Shown here: positions 8,727-17,189 of the stretch, piece by piece
How the letters are laid out: each line of letters opens with the position of its first letter
Position numbering within the stretch: position 1 is the stretch's first letter
Source: Xanthobacter flavus
Lineage (GTDB): Bacteria; Pseudomonadota; Alphaproteobacteria; Rhizobiales; Xanthobacteraceae
NCBI RefSeq assembly: GCF_017875275.1
Contig: NZ_JAGGML010000001.1
Span: forward strand, 992,001-1,056,000
Length of the DNA stretch: 64,000 nucleotides
Direction: 5' to 3'
Program-made: the position numbers and the translations under genes
The notes under the pieces: generated by a model
What the model saw: only the letters and a program-made list of their open reading frames with translations
Told to the model about the DNA's origin: nothing
The model's database searches: none

Positions 8727-8743
8727 TTCAATACTCGAGGCGC

Positions 8744-8773
8744 AAAACCGCATGCGCCGCCCGAAGGCGGCGC
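8744..8773 (-). terminator. terminator of Mn-catalase unit
   Basis: Hairpin GCGCCGCC-CGAA-GGCGGCGC (8754-8773), followed on the minus strand by ATGCGG and TTTT. It lies about 50 bases after the Mn-catalase stop. Confidence 0.65.
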
Positions 8774-8821
8774 CGCACGGCCGGGGGGCCGTTCGGCACC
8801 CCGGCTTCATTCTAGAAGGTG

Positions 8822-9700
8822 TTACTCGGCGGCGGCCGGCGGCATCGGCACGGCCGCAGTGCCGTACATGCGGGGGTCGGCCTCGCCCAGGATTCCATCG
8901 TCTTCGGCAAGAGGGCGAATCTGCTCATAGCTCAGTTCGCCCTGACCGTCCGGCGAAGGCCCCTTGGCCCAGCGCCCGGCCTTGCTCGCGGTGCCTTCGG
9001 AGGCGTCGATGTAGAGGTAGGAGACATCCTGCATCTCCATCTCGCGCGGGAAGTTGGCCGGCACCGGCGTGCGGTCGAAGCCTTCCTCCTCCAGCTCCTT
9101 GATGGCGGCGAGCCATTGGTTCTGGTGCATGGTGTCCCGCGCGATGAGGAAGGACAGCATGTCGCGCACGCCGGTGTCGCTGGTGAGATTGTAGAGCCGC
9201 GCCACCTGAAGCCGGCCTTGGCTTTCCGCCGTGAGATTGAAGCGAAAGTCGGCGAGGAGATTGCCGCTCGCGGTCATGTAGCCCGCGGTCCAGGGATTGC
9301 CGGCACTGTCCACCGGACGCGGGCCGGAGCCGGCGACTATGGCATGCTGCGGGTTCATGCCCGCCATGATCGCGTCCTCGATACGCGCACCGCCGAGGAT
9401 GGCGCCCACGGCGGAATCCTTTGCCGCGTTCTCCTGTGCCTCCACCGGTGAACTTTCGAGCAGGCGCGCGATCATGGTGGCGAGCATCTCCACATGGCCG
9501 ATCTCTTCGGTCCCGATGTCAAGGATCATGTCGCGATACTTCTGGGGCCCCCGGCAGGACCAGCCCTGCCAGAGGTAGCTCATCATGACGCTGATCTCGC
9601 CCCACTGCCCGCCGAGCGGCTCCTGAAGAAGCTTGGCGAACAGAGGATCCGGCGCGTCGGGCTTCGCGTGATACTGCAGTTGCTTGCGATGGATGAACAT
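8822..9700 (-). CDS. manganese catalase
   Basis: A 292-residue non-haem catalase that disproportionates H2O2 at a dimanganese site. The ligand-bearing ferritin-like helices are visible: GQWGEISVMMSYLWQ (Glu35) and TEEIGHVEM (Glu66, His69), and later ARDTMHQNQW with the second His/Glu set. Length matches the family. It follows the DUF892 gene by 28 bases in the same direction, so the two probably share a transcript. Mn-catalase and DUF892 proteins are common members of the alphaproteobacterial general stress regulon. Confidence 0.95.
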   Translation of the reverse strand: MFIHRKQLQYHAKPDAPDPLFAKLLQEPLGGQWGEISVMMSYLWQGWSCRGPQKYRDMILDIGTEEIGHVEMLATMIARLLESSPVEAQENAAKDSAVGAILGGARIEDAIMAGMNPQHAIVAGSGPRPVDSAGNPWTAGYMTASGNLLADFRFNLTAESQGRLQVARLYNLTSDTGVRDMLSFLIARDTMHQNQWLAAIKELEEEGFDRTPVPANFPREMEMQDVSYLYIDASEGTASKAGRWAKGPSPDGQGELSYEQIRPLAEDDGILGEADPRMYGTAAVPMPPAAAE

Positions 9701-9728
9701 GACGGTGTCTCCTTAGGAAATCGCTGCG

Positions 9729-10241
9729 TCAGCGGTTCGCCTTCTCGCCGGCGGACTCCAGCGCGATGTAGCGCTGCGTGACCTGCGGCAGGTGCATTTC
9801 CAGCCATTCGGCCATGGCCTGCTCTTCTTCCAGCGAGGCCTTCAGCAGCGGCACCGCCGCAAGCGCGCCGCAGGTTTCGGCCATGGTGATGAGGGAGCGG
9901 TAAGCCGCGATCTCGTAATTCTCGAAGGCGTAGTCCGCGAAGGAGTTCTTTAAGATCTCGTCGCCCGCCATCGAATGGCCGAGGGCGGCCATGTTTCCCA
10001 TGAACGACGCCGCGACATCTTTGAAAGTGGAGTTGTCCTCGCCAAGGCTCCCAAGGATATCGTCCAGCCGCTTGAGCTGGCCGTTGGTCTCCTCCACGTG
10101 CGTCCGCAGCCGCGCGGAAAGTTCGGGGTAGTTTTCCAGCCGGTCGATCTGCCGGTTCATGATGGAAAGCGCTTCGTTCTCCACGGCGTGGGCATTCCTT
10201 AGCCCCACGACGAAGAGATCTCGGGTCGGGCTCGTCGCCAT
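9729..10241 (-). CDS. DUF892 ferritin-like protein (YciE/YciF family)
   Basis: A 170-residue all-helical protein of the YciF/DUF892 ferritin-like family: LFVVGLRNAHAVENEALSIM at the start, repeated Glu residues (ETNGQLKRLDD, FENYEIAAY, SLEEEQAMAEW) that would form a di-metal centre. The ATG at 10241 has GGAG and GGA just upstream; the GTG at 10253 is a poorer start. It is the first gene of a pair with Mn-catalase. Members are induced by osmotic and oxidative stress, but the biochemical role is not known. A second paralogue lies at 37955. Confidence 0.9.
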   Translation of the reverse strand: MATSPTRDLFVVGLRNAHAVENEALSIMNRQIDRLENYPELSARLRTHVEETNGQLKRLDDILGSLGEDNSTFKDVAASFMGNMAALGHSMAGDEILKNSFADYAFENYEIAAYRSLITMAETCGALAAVPLLKASLEEEQAMAEWLEMHLPQVTQRYIALESAGEKANR

Positions 10242-10315
10242 TTCCGTCTCCACTTGTGTTCAGGTTTTCGGGGCCGACTAATCGTGCCGCAGCCACCACA
10301 TCGGGAAGGCTTGGG

Positions 10316-10340
10316 ACCCGTTATTGTTCCTAACGTCAAG
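10316..10340 (-). promoter_or_regulatory. weak candidate EcfG-type promoter
   Basis: On the minus strand GGAAC (plus strand GTTCC in the block ttattgttcc near 10336) is followed after 16 bases by CCTT. The -35 is consensus, but the -10 differs from CGTT at one base. It lies about 75-100 bases before the DUF892 start. Coordinates are approximate; treat as suggestive only. Confidence 0.3.
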
Positions 10341-10404
10341 TTTGAAGTGAGAAAATACAGCTAATGCTGCGAATTATTCGGCAGTTATGAAGTATTGTTC
10401 CGCT

Positions 10405-11223
10405 TCAGCCCTCACCTGATCCCGGCTCGGCCATCTTGCGGTGCTGCTCGGCCAGTACCGCTGCCGGCGTGACATTGGCGATCGCGCTCTCGATGCGGTT
10501 CTTCCAGCCGGCGACCACATCGCCCTCGCCCGACATCATCGCCTTGTATCCGGCGCGCGCCACATCGGCGGGGTCGTCCTTCTCGGCCTGCCCGACCTGC
10601 GTGTCCATCAGGTCCGCACGCTGGAAGAATTCGGTCTCAGTCGGGCCCGGCATCAGGCAGGTGATAGTGATGCCGGTGTCCTTCAGTTCGTTGCGCAGGG
10701 CCCAGGCGAAGGAATCGATGAAGGCCTTGGTGCCGTTGTAGACCGCCTGGAAGCTGCCCGGCATGAAGCCCGCGATGGAGCCCGTGATGAGGATGCGGCC
10801 CGTCCCCTCCCGCCGCATGGCGTTGCCGATGCGATGGATGAGATAGATCGTGCCGGTGACGTTGGTGTCCACAACATGCCGCGCGGCATTGAAATCCTGA
10901 TCGAGAAAGCCCTTCCCGAGTCCGTGGCCGGCGTTGGCACAGAGCACCTCCACAGGCCGTCCGAGGCGCCCGACCTCGGCGCAGAGCTTGTCCACACCCT
11001 CGGTGGTAGCGAGATCGGTCTGGAGGGAATGCACCTTCGCGCCCGCCGCGCTGAGGGCCTCCGATGCCGTCACGATGTCTGGCTGGTCGGCGGCGATGAC
11101 GAGATCGAACCCGTCCTGCGCCAGCAGCAGCGCCAGTTCGTAGCCGATGCCCGACGATGCGCCGGTTACGACCGCAAGAGGCCGCGTCCCAGAAGCTCGG
11201 GTATGGGGAATGGCCTGGGCCAT
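10405..11223 (-). CDS. short-chain dehydrogenase/reductase (SDR)
   Basis: A 272-residue classical SDR oxidoreductase. The NAD(P)-binding motif is TGASSGIG near residue 20, the structural NAG is in LCANAGHGLG, and the catalytic Tyr and Lys are in YNGTK, with the Ser in ITGSIAG. The substrate is unknown. It lies 11 bases after the zinc alcohol dehydrogenase stop and is clearly co-transcribed with it, hence under the same EcfG-type promoter. The frame is open further upstream but ATG 11223 gives the family-length protein. Confidence 0.92.
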   Translation of the reverse strand: MAQAIPHTRASGTRPLAVVTGASSGIGYELALLLAQDGFDLVIAADQPDIVTASEALSAAGAKVHSLQTDLATTEGVDKLCAEVGRLGRPVEVLCANAGHGLGKGFLDQDFNAARHVVDTNVTGTIYLIHRIGNAMRREGTGRILITGSIAGFMPGSFQAVYNGTKAFIDSFAWALRNELKDTGITITCLMPGPTETEFFQRADLMDTQVGQAEKDDPADVARAGYKAMMSGEGDVVAGWKNRIESAIANVTPAAVLAEQHRKMAEPGSGEG

Positions 11224-11234
11224 GGCATGTCCTT

Positions 11235-12404
11235 TCAGGGCTTGAGGACGACCTTGATGCAGCCGTCCTTCTTGTCGCGGAATTGGGCGTAAAGATCCGG
11301 ACCGTCCTCGAGCCCGGCACGGTGGGTGATGACGAAGGACGGGTCGATGTCGCCGTTCTGGATGCGCTCCAGCAGGATTGGCAGGTAACGCTGGACCGGG
11401 GTCTGGGCCATCCGGAAGGTGAGGCCGCGATTTATGGCAGAACCCATCGGGATCTTGTCCAGAAAGCCGCCATAGACGCCGACGATGGAGACGACACCGA
11501 AGTTGCGGCAGCATTGGATGGCCTGCCGCAGCACATGGGGCCGATCGGTGCCCATGAAGGCCGCCACCTTGATGCGGTCGATGCGGGCGTAGAGGGACGA
11601 TGAGGCATCCGCCTCCGTGCCCACGGCATCGATGCAGGCGTCGGCGCCACGGCCGTTCGTCATGTCGCGGATGCGCTCGTAGATGTCCTCGCCGAGGAAA
11701 TCCAGCGTTTCCGCGCCGCCGGCCCGCGCCAGGGCAAGGCGCTCGGGCACTGTGTCGATGGCGATCACACGCTCCGCGCCCAGCAGGAAGGCGCTGCGGA
11801 TGGCCATCTGACCCACCGGGCCGCAGCCCCACACCGCAACCGTCTCACCACCCTTCAGCTCGCAGAATTCGGCGGCCATGTAGCCAGTCGGGAAAATATC
11901 GGAGAGGAAAAGCACCTGCTCGTCGGTGAGCCCGTCCGGCACCTTGATGGGGCCGACATCGGCATAGGGCACGCGCAGATATTCCGCCTGCCCGCCCGAG
12001 TATCCGCCCAGCATATGAGAGTATCCGAAGAGGCCGGCAGGCGAGTATCCCCACATCTCTTCGGCCATCTTGTGGTTGGGATTGGAACGCTCACAGCCCG
12101 AATAGAAGCCGCGCCGGCAGAAGAAGCATTCGCCGCAGGAAATGGTGAAGGGGACCACCACGCGGTCGCCCACCTTCAGGTTGGACGCGCCGCTGCCGAC
12201 CTCCACCACCTCACCCATGGTCTCGTGCCCCAGCACGTCGCCATGCTCCATCGAGGGGATGACACCATCGTAGATGTGCACGTCCGAGCCGCAGATGGCG
12301 CAGGCCGTGACCTTGATGATTGCGTCCCGCGCATGCTGAATCTGCGGGTCCGGAACCTGCTCGCAGCGGATGTCGCCTTTGCCGTGGAAGGTCAGTGCCT
12401 TCAT
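11235..12404 (-). CDS. zinc-dependent alcohol dehydrogenase (MDR family)
   Basis: A 389-residue medium-chain dehydrogenase. The catalytic zinc site is CAICGSDVH and GHETMGEV; the structural zinc site has four Cys in [16 protein letters not shown]. The Rossmann motif is [11 protein letters not shown]. It resembles the glutathione-independent formaldehyde/threonine-type dehydrogenases often annotated in rhizobia; substrate unassigned. ATG 12404 is preceded by AGGAGA. It is the first gene of a two-gene unit with the SDR, behind a consensus EcfG-type promoter at 12494-12518. Confidence 0.93.
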   Translation of the reverse strand: MKALTFHGKGDIRCEQVPDPQIQHARDAIIKVTACAICGSDVHIYDGVIPSMEHGDVLGHETMGEVVEVGSGASNLKVGDRVVVPFTISCGECFFCRRGFYSGCERSNPNHKMAEEMWGYSPAGLFGYSHMLGGYSGGQAEYLRVPYADVGPIKVPDGLTDEQVLFLSDIFPTGYMAAEFCELKGGETVAVWGCGPVGQMAIRSAFLLGAERVIAIDTVPERLALARAGGAETLDFLGEDIYERIRDMTNGRGADACIDAVGTEADASSSLYARIDRIKVAAFMGTDRPHVLRQAIQCCRNFGVVSIVGVYGGFLDKIPMGSAINRGLTFRMAQTPVQRYLPILLERIQNGDIDPSFVITHRAGLEDGPDLYAQFRDKKDGCIKVVLKP

Positions 12405-12493
12405 CAATTATCTCCTGATGCGTGGGCCGGAGCTTGATGAATGGCGGAAAGAGGTCGCGGCTCGCCGCTCGCTCAGGCCGGCTCCTGGAGGCC

Positions 12494-12518
12494 AACGGCG
12501 AGAGGAAGCACTTGTTCC
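12494..12518 (-). promoter_or_regulatory. sigma-EcfG (general stress) promoter
   Basis: On the minus strand GGAAC (12518-12514), exactly 16 bases, then CGTT (12497-12494). This matches the alphaproteobacterial sigma-EcfG consensus GGAAC-N16/17-CGTT. Predicted start of transcription is about 80 bases before the zinc alcohol dehydrogenase ATG. Confidence 0.72.
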
Positions 12519-12684
12519 TCCGGCAAGGCTTGTCTGTACAAGCGGCCGACCCATGTGTCACATAATAAACTGAACCGGCGCCATAGAATTTGCGATGAAA
12601 AAGCAAAGCTTCTTGAACAGATCTTTGCGGCAGACGGCGGCCGAGTGACCTGCGCGAGACGCACGTCGAAGAAGCGCGCGCAGA

Positions 12685-12706
12685 GCAATCAAATCGGCGC
12701 GTGCTC
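12685..12706. repeat. half copy of AGAGCAC repeat family
   Basis: GCAATCAAATCGGCGCGTGC followed by TC, differing at two bases from the right end of the full element at 30904-31016. Confidence 0.6.
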
Positions 12707-12777
12707 AAGAAAAGCTGAGCCTTCGCGTTCGCCGTTGTCGCCGCGCATCACGGCAACTGCGGCACCCCGGTTGGTCT

Positions 12778-12996
12778 TCAGGATTTCCGATCCGAGAGGG
12801 CGTAGCCGCGCTTGACGGCCTCCTCCAAGAGCTGCTCGACAGCGACAGGATCGCAGGCCAGCCGCTCGACGAACAAACCTCGGGGCTTTTCCCAGGTCGT
12901 CATCACCAAACACGGACGCATCTGAGGCGAATGGCTGGGCTCGGATGCAATCGAGACCATCAATCCATCCGACAATACGAGGTTGGCGGGATCCAT
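12778..12996 (-). CDS. small hypothetical protein, 72 residues
   Basis: Reads MDPANLVLSDGLMVSIASEP, then RPCLVMTTWEKPRGLFVERL, then a helical end with AVEQLLEEAVKRGYAL. The amino-acid composition is protein-like (mixed hydrophobic and charged, ordered helix) rather than the Arg/Ala/Pro-rich pattern of chance frames here. No family is recognised. Overlapping frames on both strands look like shadows. It stands alone between the zinc dehydrogenase and the LysR gene. Confidence 0.42.
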   Translation of the reverse strand: MDPANLVLSDGLMVSIASEPSHSPQMRPCLVMTTWEKPRGLFVERLACDPVAVEQLLEEAVKRGYALSDRKS

Positions 12997-13203
12997 TCGT
13001 GGGGATCAGTGGCAGACACCCCTGCGGCCATCGGGGCTGCCATTGCAGTGTGCGGCTCATGGTCAAACTCGGGGTTCTCGCGCTGGACGCCGTCCTGCGC
13101 AGGCGGCCGATGAAATGCTCATGCGCAAGGCAGGACGCTCCGATCCCATCGGTCAAACGCGCAATCAGCCAAGGTCAACACTGATCTGCAGCGCCTCGCC
13201 GCC

Positions 13204-14109
13204 TTAAAGGTTCTGCGCGGCCGGCTGCATCAGCAGGGTGGCTTCGTTGGCAAGTTCCTGCGTGATGAAATCCGCGGTGATGCGCACCCGCGCGATGTTC
13301 TTCTGCTCCTCATGGACGATGATCCACCATGACCGCACGAGGCGCACGGCATCCGGCAGCACCAGCCTCAGGTCCGGACAACCAGACGCCAGGAAGTAGG
13401 GCAGGATGCAGACACCGAGCCCCGCCCGCGCCGCGTGCATCTGGGCAAAGAGGTTCGAGCTCTGGAAGGCGGCATCGATGCCGGTGGCGACCTCGCCGAG
13501 ATAATCGAGCTCGCGGGTGAAGATGAGATCGTCGATGTAGCTGATGAAGCGATGGCGGCGCAGGTCGTCCACGCTGCGGATCGCTGGCTTCTCCGCGAGA
13601 TAGGCGGCGCTGGCGAACACGCCGAGCCCATAGGTCGCCATCTTGCGGGTCACGAGACGACCGCGCTCCGGCATGGTCAGGGCAATGGCGATGTCGGCCT
13701 CGCGCTTGGTGAGGTTGAAGGAGCGCGGCGTGGCCACGAGCTGCACCTTCAACGCCGGGTTCTGGTCCAGGAGGCGGGTGAGGCGCGGCGACAGGAAATA
13801 GGCGCCGAAGGCATCCGGCGCGCCGATGCGCACCGTTCCGGAGATGGATACGTCGCGTCCCGATATCTCGTCCTGCGCGGTCTGGGCCTGAAGCTCCATG
13901 GCTTCCGCGGCCTCCAGCAGGCGCAGTCCAGCGTCGGTGAGCGTCAGCCCGCCCGGCGCGCGCACCACGAGGCGGGTCCGGATCTCGGCCTCCAGGCCGG
14001 CCAGGTGCCGGCTCACCGTGGAATGCTTCACACCGAGCATCTTCGCCGCCGCCGACAGCGTGCCGCCGCGCGCCACCGCAATGAGCGCCCGCAGATAGTC
14101 CCAGTTCAT
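13204..14109 (-). CDS. LysR-family transcriptional regulator
   Basis: A 301-residue LysR regulator. The winged helix-turn-helix is at residues 1-60 (MNWDYLRALIAVARGGTLSA; HSTVSRHLAGLE), followed by the periplasmic-binding-fold effector domain (VRIGAPDAFGAYFLSPRLTRL). The ATG at 14109 gives the usual family length; the frame is open upstream without homology. It is divergent from the 3-hydroxyisobutyrate dehydrogenase cluster, 143 bases apart, and probably regulates it and itself from the shared spacer. Confidence 0.92.
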   Translation of the reverse strand: MNWDYLRALIAVARGGTLSAAAKMLGVKHSTVSRHLAGLEAEIRTRLVVRAPGGLTLTDAGLRLLEAAEAMELQAQTAQDEISGRDVSISGTVRIGAPDAFGAYFLSPRLTRLLDQNPALKVQLVATPRSFNLTKREADIAIALTMPERGRLVTRKMATYGLGVFASAAYLAEKPAIRSVDDLRRHRFISYIDDLIFTRELDYLGEVATGIDAAFQSSNLFAQMHAARAGLGVCILPYFLASGCPDLRLVLPDAVRLVRSWWIIVHEEQKNIARVRITADFITQELANEATLLMQPAAQNL

Positions 14110-14252
14110 GCCGCGCTCCGCTGCCCATTTCTGCACAACTATGGCGGAAACATAAGCAGCGCCTGACCGCAGAGGAACAGCTAATCGTCGTTGCGGCACA
14201 TTCGCGCGCGGCTCTTCAGAGGCGTCGGTCGCGTGAGAAGGGGATTTTCGGC

Positions 14253-15131
14253 GTGGCACATATCGTCTTCATCGGCCTCGGCAACATGGGCCGCCCCATG
14301 GCGGCCAACCTCCAGAAGGCCAATCATTCGGTCACCGGCTTCGACCTGTCGGCCGAGGCGCGCGCGGCAGCCGCCGCGGCGGGGCTGAAGGTCGCTGCGT
14401 CGGAGGACGGACTGTTCGACGGCGCTGACGTGGTCATCACAATGCTGCCGAGCGGTGCCGCGGTGCGCGCGGTGTGGTCGCGAGCGGTGCCGCAGATGGC
14501 GCCAGGCGCGCTGATGATCGATTCCTCCACCATCGACGTCACCAGCTCCCGCGCCGCCCATGATCTGGCCGCGGCGGCGGGACTGCTGTCCCTCGACGCG
14601 CCGGTCTCCGGCGGCACGGAGGGCGCGACCGCCGGCACGCTGACCTTCATGGCGGGCGGCACGGACGAGGCCTTCGCCGTCGGCCAGCCGCTGCTCGCGG
14701 CCATGGGGCGGCGCATCGTGCATTGCGGCGGGCCGGGCAATGGCGAGGTCGCGAAGATCTGCAACAACATGATCCTCGGCGTCTCGATGATCGCCGTCAG
14801 CGAGGCGTTCAACCTCGCCGAATCCCTCGGCCTCTCCCATCAAGCGCTGTTCGAGGTGGCTTCCACCTCCTCGGGCCAGTGCTACGCCCTCACCACCCAT
14901 TGCCCGGTGCCTGGCCCGGTGCCCACCGCCTCCGCCAATCGCGGCTACACGCCGGGGTTCGCCACCGAGCTGATGGCGAAGGACCTTCGCCTCTCGCAGG
15001 AAGCCGCCGACGCCAGCGGCTCCCGCACTCCGCTCGGCGCGGCGGCGGAGGACATCTTCGGGCGCTACGCGGCCAATGGCGGGCGCGGCCGGGACTATTC
15101 CGCGGTCATCTCCTACCTGAAAACCCTCTGA
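14253..15131 (+). CDS. mmsB: 3-hydroxyisobutyrate dehydrogenase
   Basis: A 292-residue NAD-dependent beta-hydroxyacid dehydrogenase. The dinucleotide site is IGLGNMGRPMAANL at residue 6, the substrate motif is DAPVSGGTEGATAGTL, and the catalytic Lys lies in GNGEVAKICNNMIL. The C-terminal part GFATELMAKDLRLSQEAA is typical of MmsB, which oxidises 3-hydroxyisobutyrate in valine breakdown; other beta-hydroxyacids cannot be excluded. The start is GTG, preceded by GAGAAGGGG. It opens a three-gene plus-strand set divergent from LysR. Confidence 0.87.
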   Translation: MAHIVFIGLGNMGRPMAANLQKANHSVTGFDLSAEARAAAAAAGLKVAASEDGLFDGADVVITMLPSGAAVRAVWSRAVPQMAPGALMIDSSTIDVTSSRAAHDLAAAAGLLSLDAPVSGGTEGATAGTLTFMAGGTDEAFAVGQPLLAAMGRRIVHCGGPGNGEVAKICNNMILGVSMIAVSEAFNLAESLGLSHQALFEVASTSSGQCYALTTHCPVPGPVPTASANRGYTPGFATELMAKDLRLSQEAADASGSRTPLGAAAEDIFGRYAANGGRGRDYSAVISYLKTL

Positions 15132-15210
15132 ACTTCGGCGCCAAACGACGCTCAGGGACATAACGGGGAACCCGCAAGCAGAACGAACAAAAAATATGGG
15201 AGGAAACAAG

Positions 15211-16419
15211 ATGAAATCACGCATCCTGATTGGACTTGCCATTCTACTTGCCGCAACCACCGCGGCCAGCGCGCAAGCCCCGAAGACGGTGAAGATCGGC
15301 GTCCTCAACGACCAGTCCGGCGCCTATGCCGACATGGGCGGTGTCGGTTCCGTCATCGCCGCGCAGCTCGCCATCGAGGATTCCGGCCTGAAGCAGAAGG
15401 GCTGGACCATCGACGTGCTTTCCGCCGACCACCAGAACAAGGCCGACATTGCCGCCAACGTCGCCCGCGGCTGGTTCGACGTGGACGGCGTCGACATGAT
15501 CACCGACGTGACGAATTCGGCGGCGGCCCTCGCGGTGAACCAGATCACGCGGGACAAGAACAAGGTGATGCTGGCCTCCGGCCCGGCCACCTCCGATCTC
15601 ACCGGCAAGGCCTGCTCGCCCAACACCGTGCACTGGACCTCCGACACCTGGGCCTTCGCCCACGGCACCGGACAGGCGATCGTGAAGACGGGCGGCGACA
15701 CCTGGTTCTTCCTCACCGCCGACTATGCCTTCGGCCAAGCACTGGAGCGCGACACGGCCGACGTGGTGGAGAAGAACGGCGGCAAGGTGGTCGGCCGCGT
15801 GCGCGTTCCGCTCGGCACATCCGACTTCTCGTCCTTCCTCGTGCAGGCGCAGGGCTCAAAAGCAAAGATCGTCGGCCTCGCCAATTCAGGGGCGGACACC
15901 ACGAACTCCATCAAGCAGGCAGCTGAATTCGGCATCGTGGCCGGCGGCCAGAACCTCGCCGGGCTGCTCATCTACATTTCCGACGTGAACTCGATGGGCC
16001 TGCCGGTCGCGCAGGGACTGATCCTCACCTCGCCCTTCTATTGGGACATGAACGACAAGACCCGCGCCTTCTCCCAGCGCTTCGCCGAGAAGATGCGGGG
16101 CGCCAAGCCCACCATGGTGCAGGCCGGCGTCTATTCCGCGACCCTCAACTATCTGAAGACGGTGGCGGATCTGGGCGATGCCAAGGATGGCCGCAAGGTC
16201 GTGGACGCCATGAAGGCCAAGCCCATCAAGGATCCTCTGTTCGGCGAGGGCCGCATCCGCGCGGACGGGCGCAAGATCCACGACATGTACCTGTTCGAGG
16301 TGAAAAAGCCCGCCGAATCCAAGGCGCCGTGGGACTACTACAAGCTGCGCGCCACCATTCCAGCCGAAGAGGCCTTCCGCCCGCTCTCCCAGAGCGAGTG
16401 CGCCCTGCTGAAGAGCTGA
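15211..16419 (+). CDS. branched-chain-amino-acid-type ABC binding protein (orphan)
   Basis: A 402-residue LivK/Peripla_BP_6 protein. The signal peptide is SRILIGLAILLAATTAASAQ, with cleavage near residue 24, then KIGVLNDQSGAYADMGG as in this family. The start is ATG 15211, because GGAGGA directly upstream is a strong ribosome-binding site (an in-frame ATG at 15196 lies in that site). No permease or ATPase gene is nearby, so it must share a transporter encoded elsewhere or act with an unlinked one. Its neighbours suggest an organic or amino-acid-derived substrate. Confidence 0.9.
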   Translation: MKSRILIGLAILLAATTAASAQAPKTVKIGVLNDQSGAYADMGGVGSVIAAQLAIEDSGLKQKGWTIDVLSADHQNKADIAANVARGWFDVDGVDMITDVTNSAAALAVNQITRDKNKVMLASGPATSDLTGKACSPNTVHWTSDTWAFAHGTGQAIVKTGGDTWFFLTADYAFGQALERDTADVVEKNGGKVVGRVRVPLGTSDFSSFLVQAQGSKAKIVGLANSGADTTNSIKQAAEFGIVAGGQNLAGLLIYISDVNSMGLPVAQGLILTSPFYWDMNDKTRAFSQRFAEKMRGAKPTMVQAGVYSATLNYLKTVADLGDAKDGRKVVDAMKAKPIKDPLFGEGRIRADGRKIHDMYLFEVKKPAESKAPWDYYKLRATIPAEEAFRPLSQSECALLKS

Positions 16420-16458
16420 CCGCGGTTTCGCCCGTCATCCAAGTCCGAAGGAAACATC

Positions 16459-17007
16459 ATGTCATTGCTGAAAGTCCGCAAGCTCGTGGTGCAGGTGGAA
16501 GAGACCCACGAGGAAATGGGCCGCGAGGTTTCCCCGCCCAGCCGCAAGGTCACGGTGGCGGCCGTCATCGCCAACCCATACGCGGGAACGTATGTGGAGG
16601 ATCTGACCCCGCTCTACGATCTGGGCGCGGAGGTCGGCGGCCTGATGGCGACCCGCGGCGTCGCGGCGTTGGGGATCGCGCCGGACGAGGTGGTGAGCTA
16701 CGGCAAAGGCGCCGTGGTCGGGGTCAACGGGGAGCTGGAGCACTCCGCCGCCCTGCTGCATCCGCGGTTCGGCGCACCGGTCCGGGCCGCGGTCGGCACG
16801 GGCAAGGACATCATCCCCGGCACCAAGAAGATTGGCGGGCCGGGGTCGCCGCTCCTGATGCCGCTCACCAACAAGAACAACATCTGGAGCTTTGACGACA
16901 TGGACTCGGCGGAGATCGCAATCCCCGACGCGCCGCGGCCGGACGAAATTCTTATCGCCTTGTGCCTCGGCGTCGGCGGGCGCCCGCTCCACCGCATCGG
17001 CAAATAG
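16459..17007 (+). CDS. AA_synth family protein (DUF1185)
   Basis: A 182-residue protein matching the conserved amino-acid-synthesis family (DUF1185/AA_synth): VTVAAVIANPYAGTYVEDLT, later SYGKGAVVGVNGELEH, and GTGKDIIPGTKKIGGPG. The family has no proven enzyme activity but is found beside amino-acid-type ABC transporters and dehydrogenases. AAGGAAA precedes the ATG. It is the last gene of the mmsB cluster and is followed by a strong terminator. Confidence 0.85.
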   Translation: MSLLKVRKLVVQVEETHEEMGREVSPPSRKVTVAAVIANPYAGTYVEDLTPLYDLGAEVGGLMATRGVAALGIAPDEVVSYGKGAVVGVNGELEHSAALLHPRFGAPVRAAVGTGKDIIPGTKKIGGPGSPLLMPLTNKNNIWSFDDMDSAEIAIPDAPRPDEILIALCLGVGGRPLHRIGK

Positions 17008-17088
17008 CTCTTCGTTGGTTGCGGCGGCGTCGGCGATGGGGAGGCGGTTCCCCACCCTTCCAGACGTCCCTGGCGCCCCCGCTTAACC

Positions 17089-17130
17089 GGGCCTGCGCGC
17101 GCAATTGCTCGCGCGCAGGCCCGTGTTTTT
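17089..17130 (+). terminator. rho-independent terminator
   Basis: A 13-bp perfect stem GGGCCTGCGCGCG / CGCGCGCAGGCCC with an 8-base loop, then GTG and TTTTT. It ends the mmsB / binding protein / AA_synth unit. Confidence 0.85.
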
Positions 17131-17189
17131 GCTTTGGGGCCCAGTAGCGTGGGCGGCGGACCGTACTCGCTCCGCCGAGGCTTTTGCCC

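Larger units (their letters stand above)
12405..12777. other. 373-base spacer
   Basis: Holds the EcfG-type promoter (12494-12518), a short inverted repeat GCTTGT-CTGT-ACAAGC (12528-12543) just upstream of its -35, and a half-copy of the AGAGCAC repeat family (12685-12706). No convincing gene. Confidence 0.6.

Noticed and set aside
8066-8731. A complete 221-residue protein in the alcohol dehydrogenase frame.
   Set aside because: The first about 50 residues are low-complexity antisense of the GntR remnant; only the C-terminal part has homology-like pattern.
10380-10400. A second EcfG-type -35 (GGAAC) before the DUF892 gene.
   Set aside because: No CGTT or near match lies 16 or 17 bases downstream.
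12441-13156. Overlapping frames in the spacer on both strands (12441-12815 plus; 12689-13156 minus).
   Set aside because: Composition is shadow-like; only the 72-residue frame at 12778-12996 looks protein-like.
15196-15210. ATG 15196 as the start of the binding protein.
   Set aside because: It is embedded in the ribosome-binding sequence GGAGGA; ATG 15211 gives a standard signal peptide.
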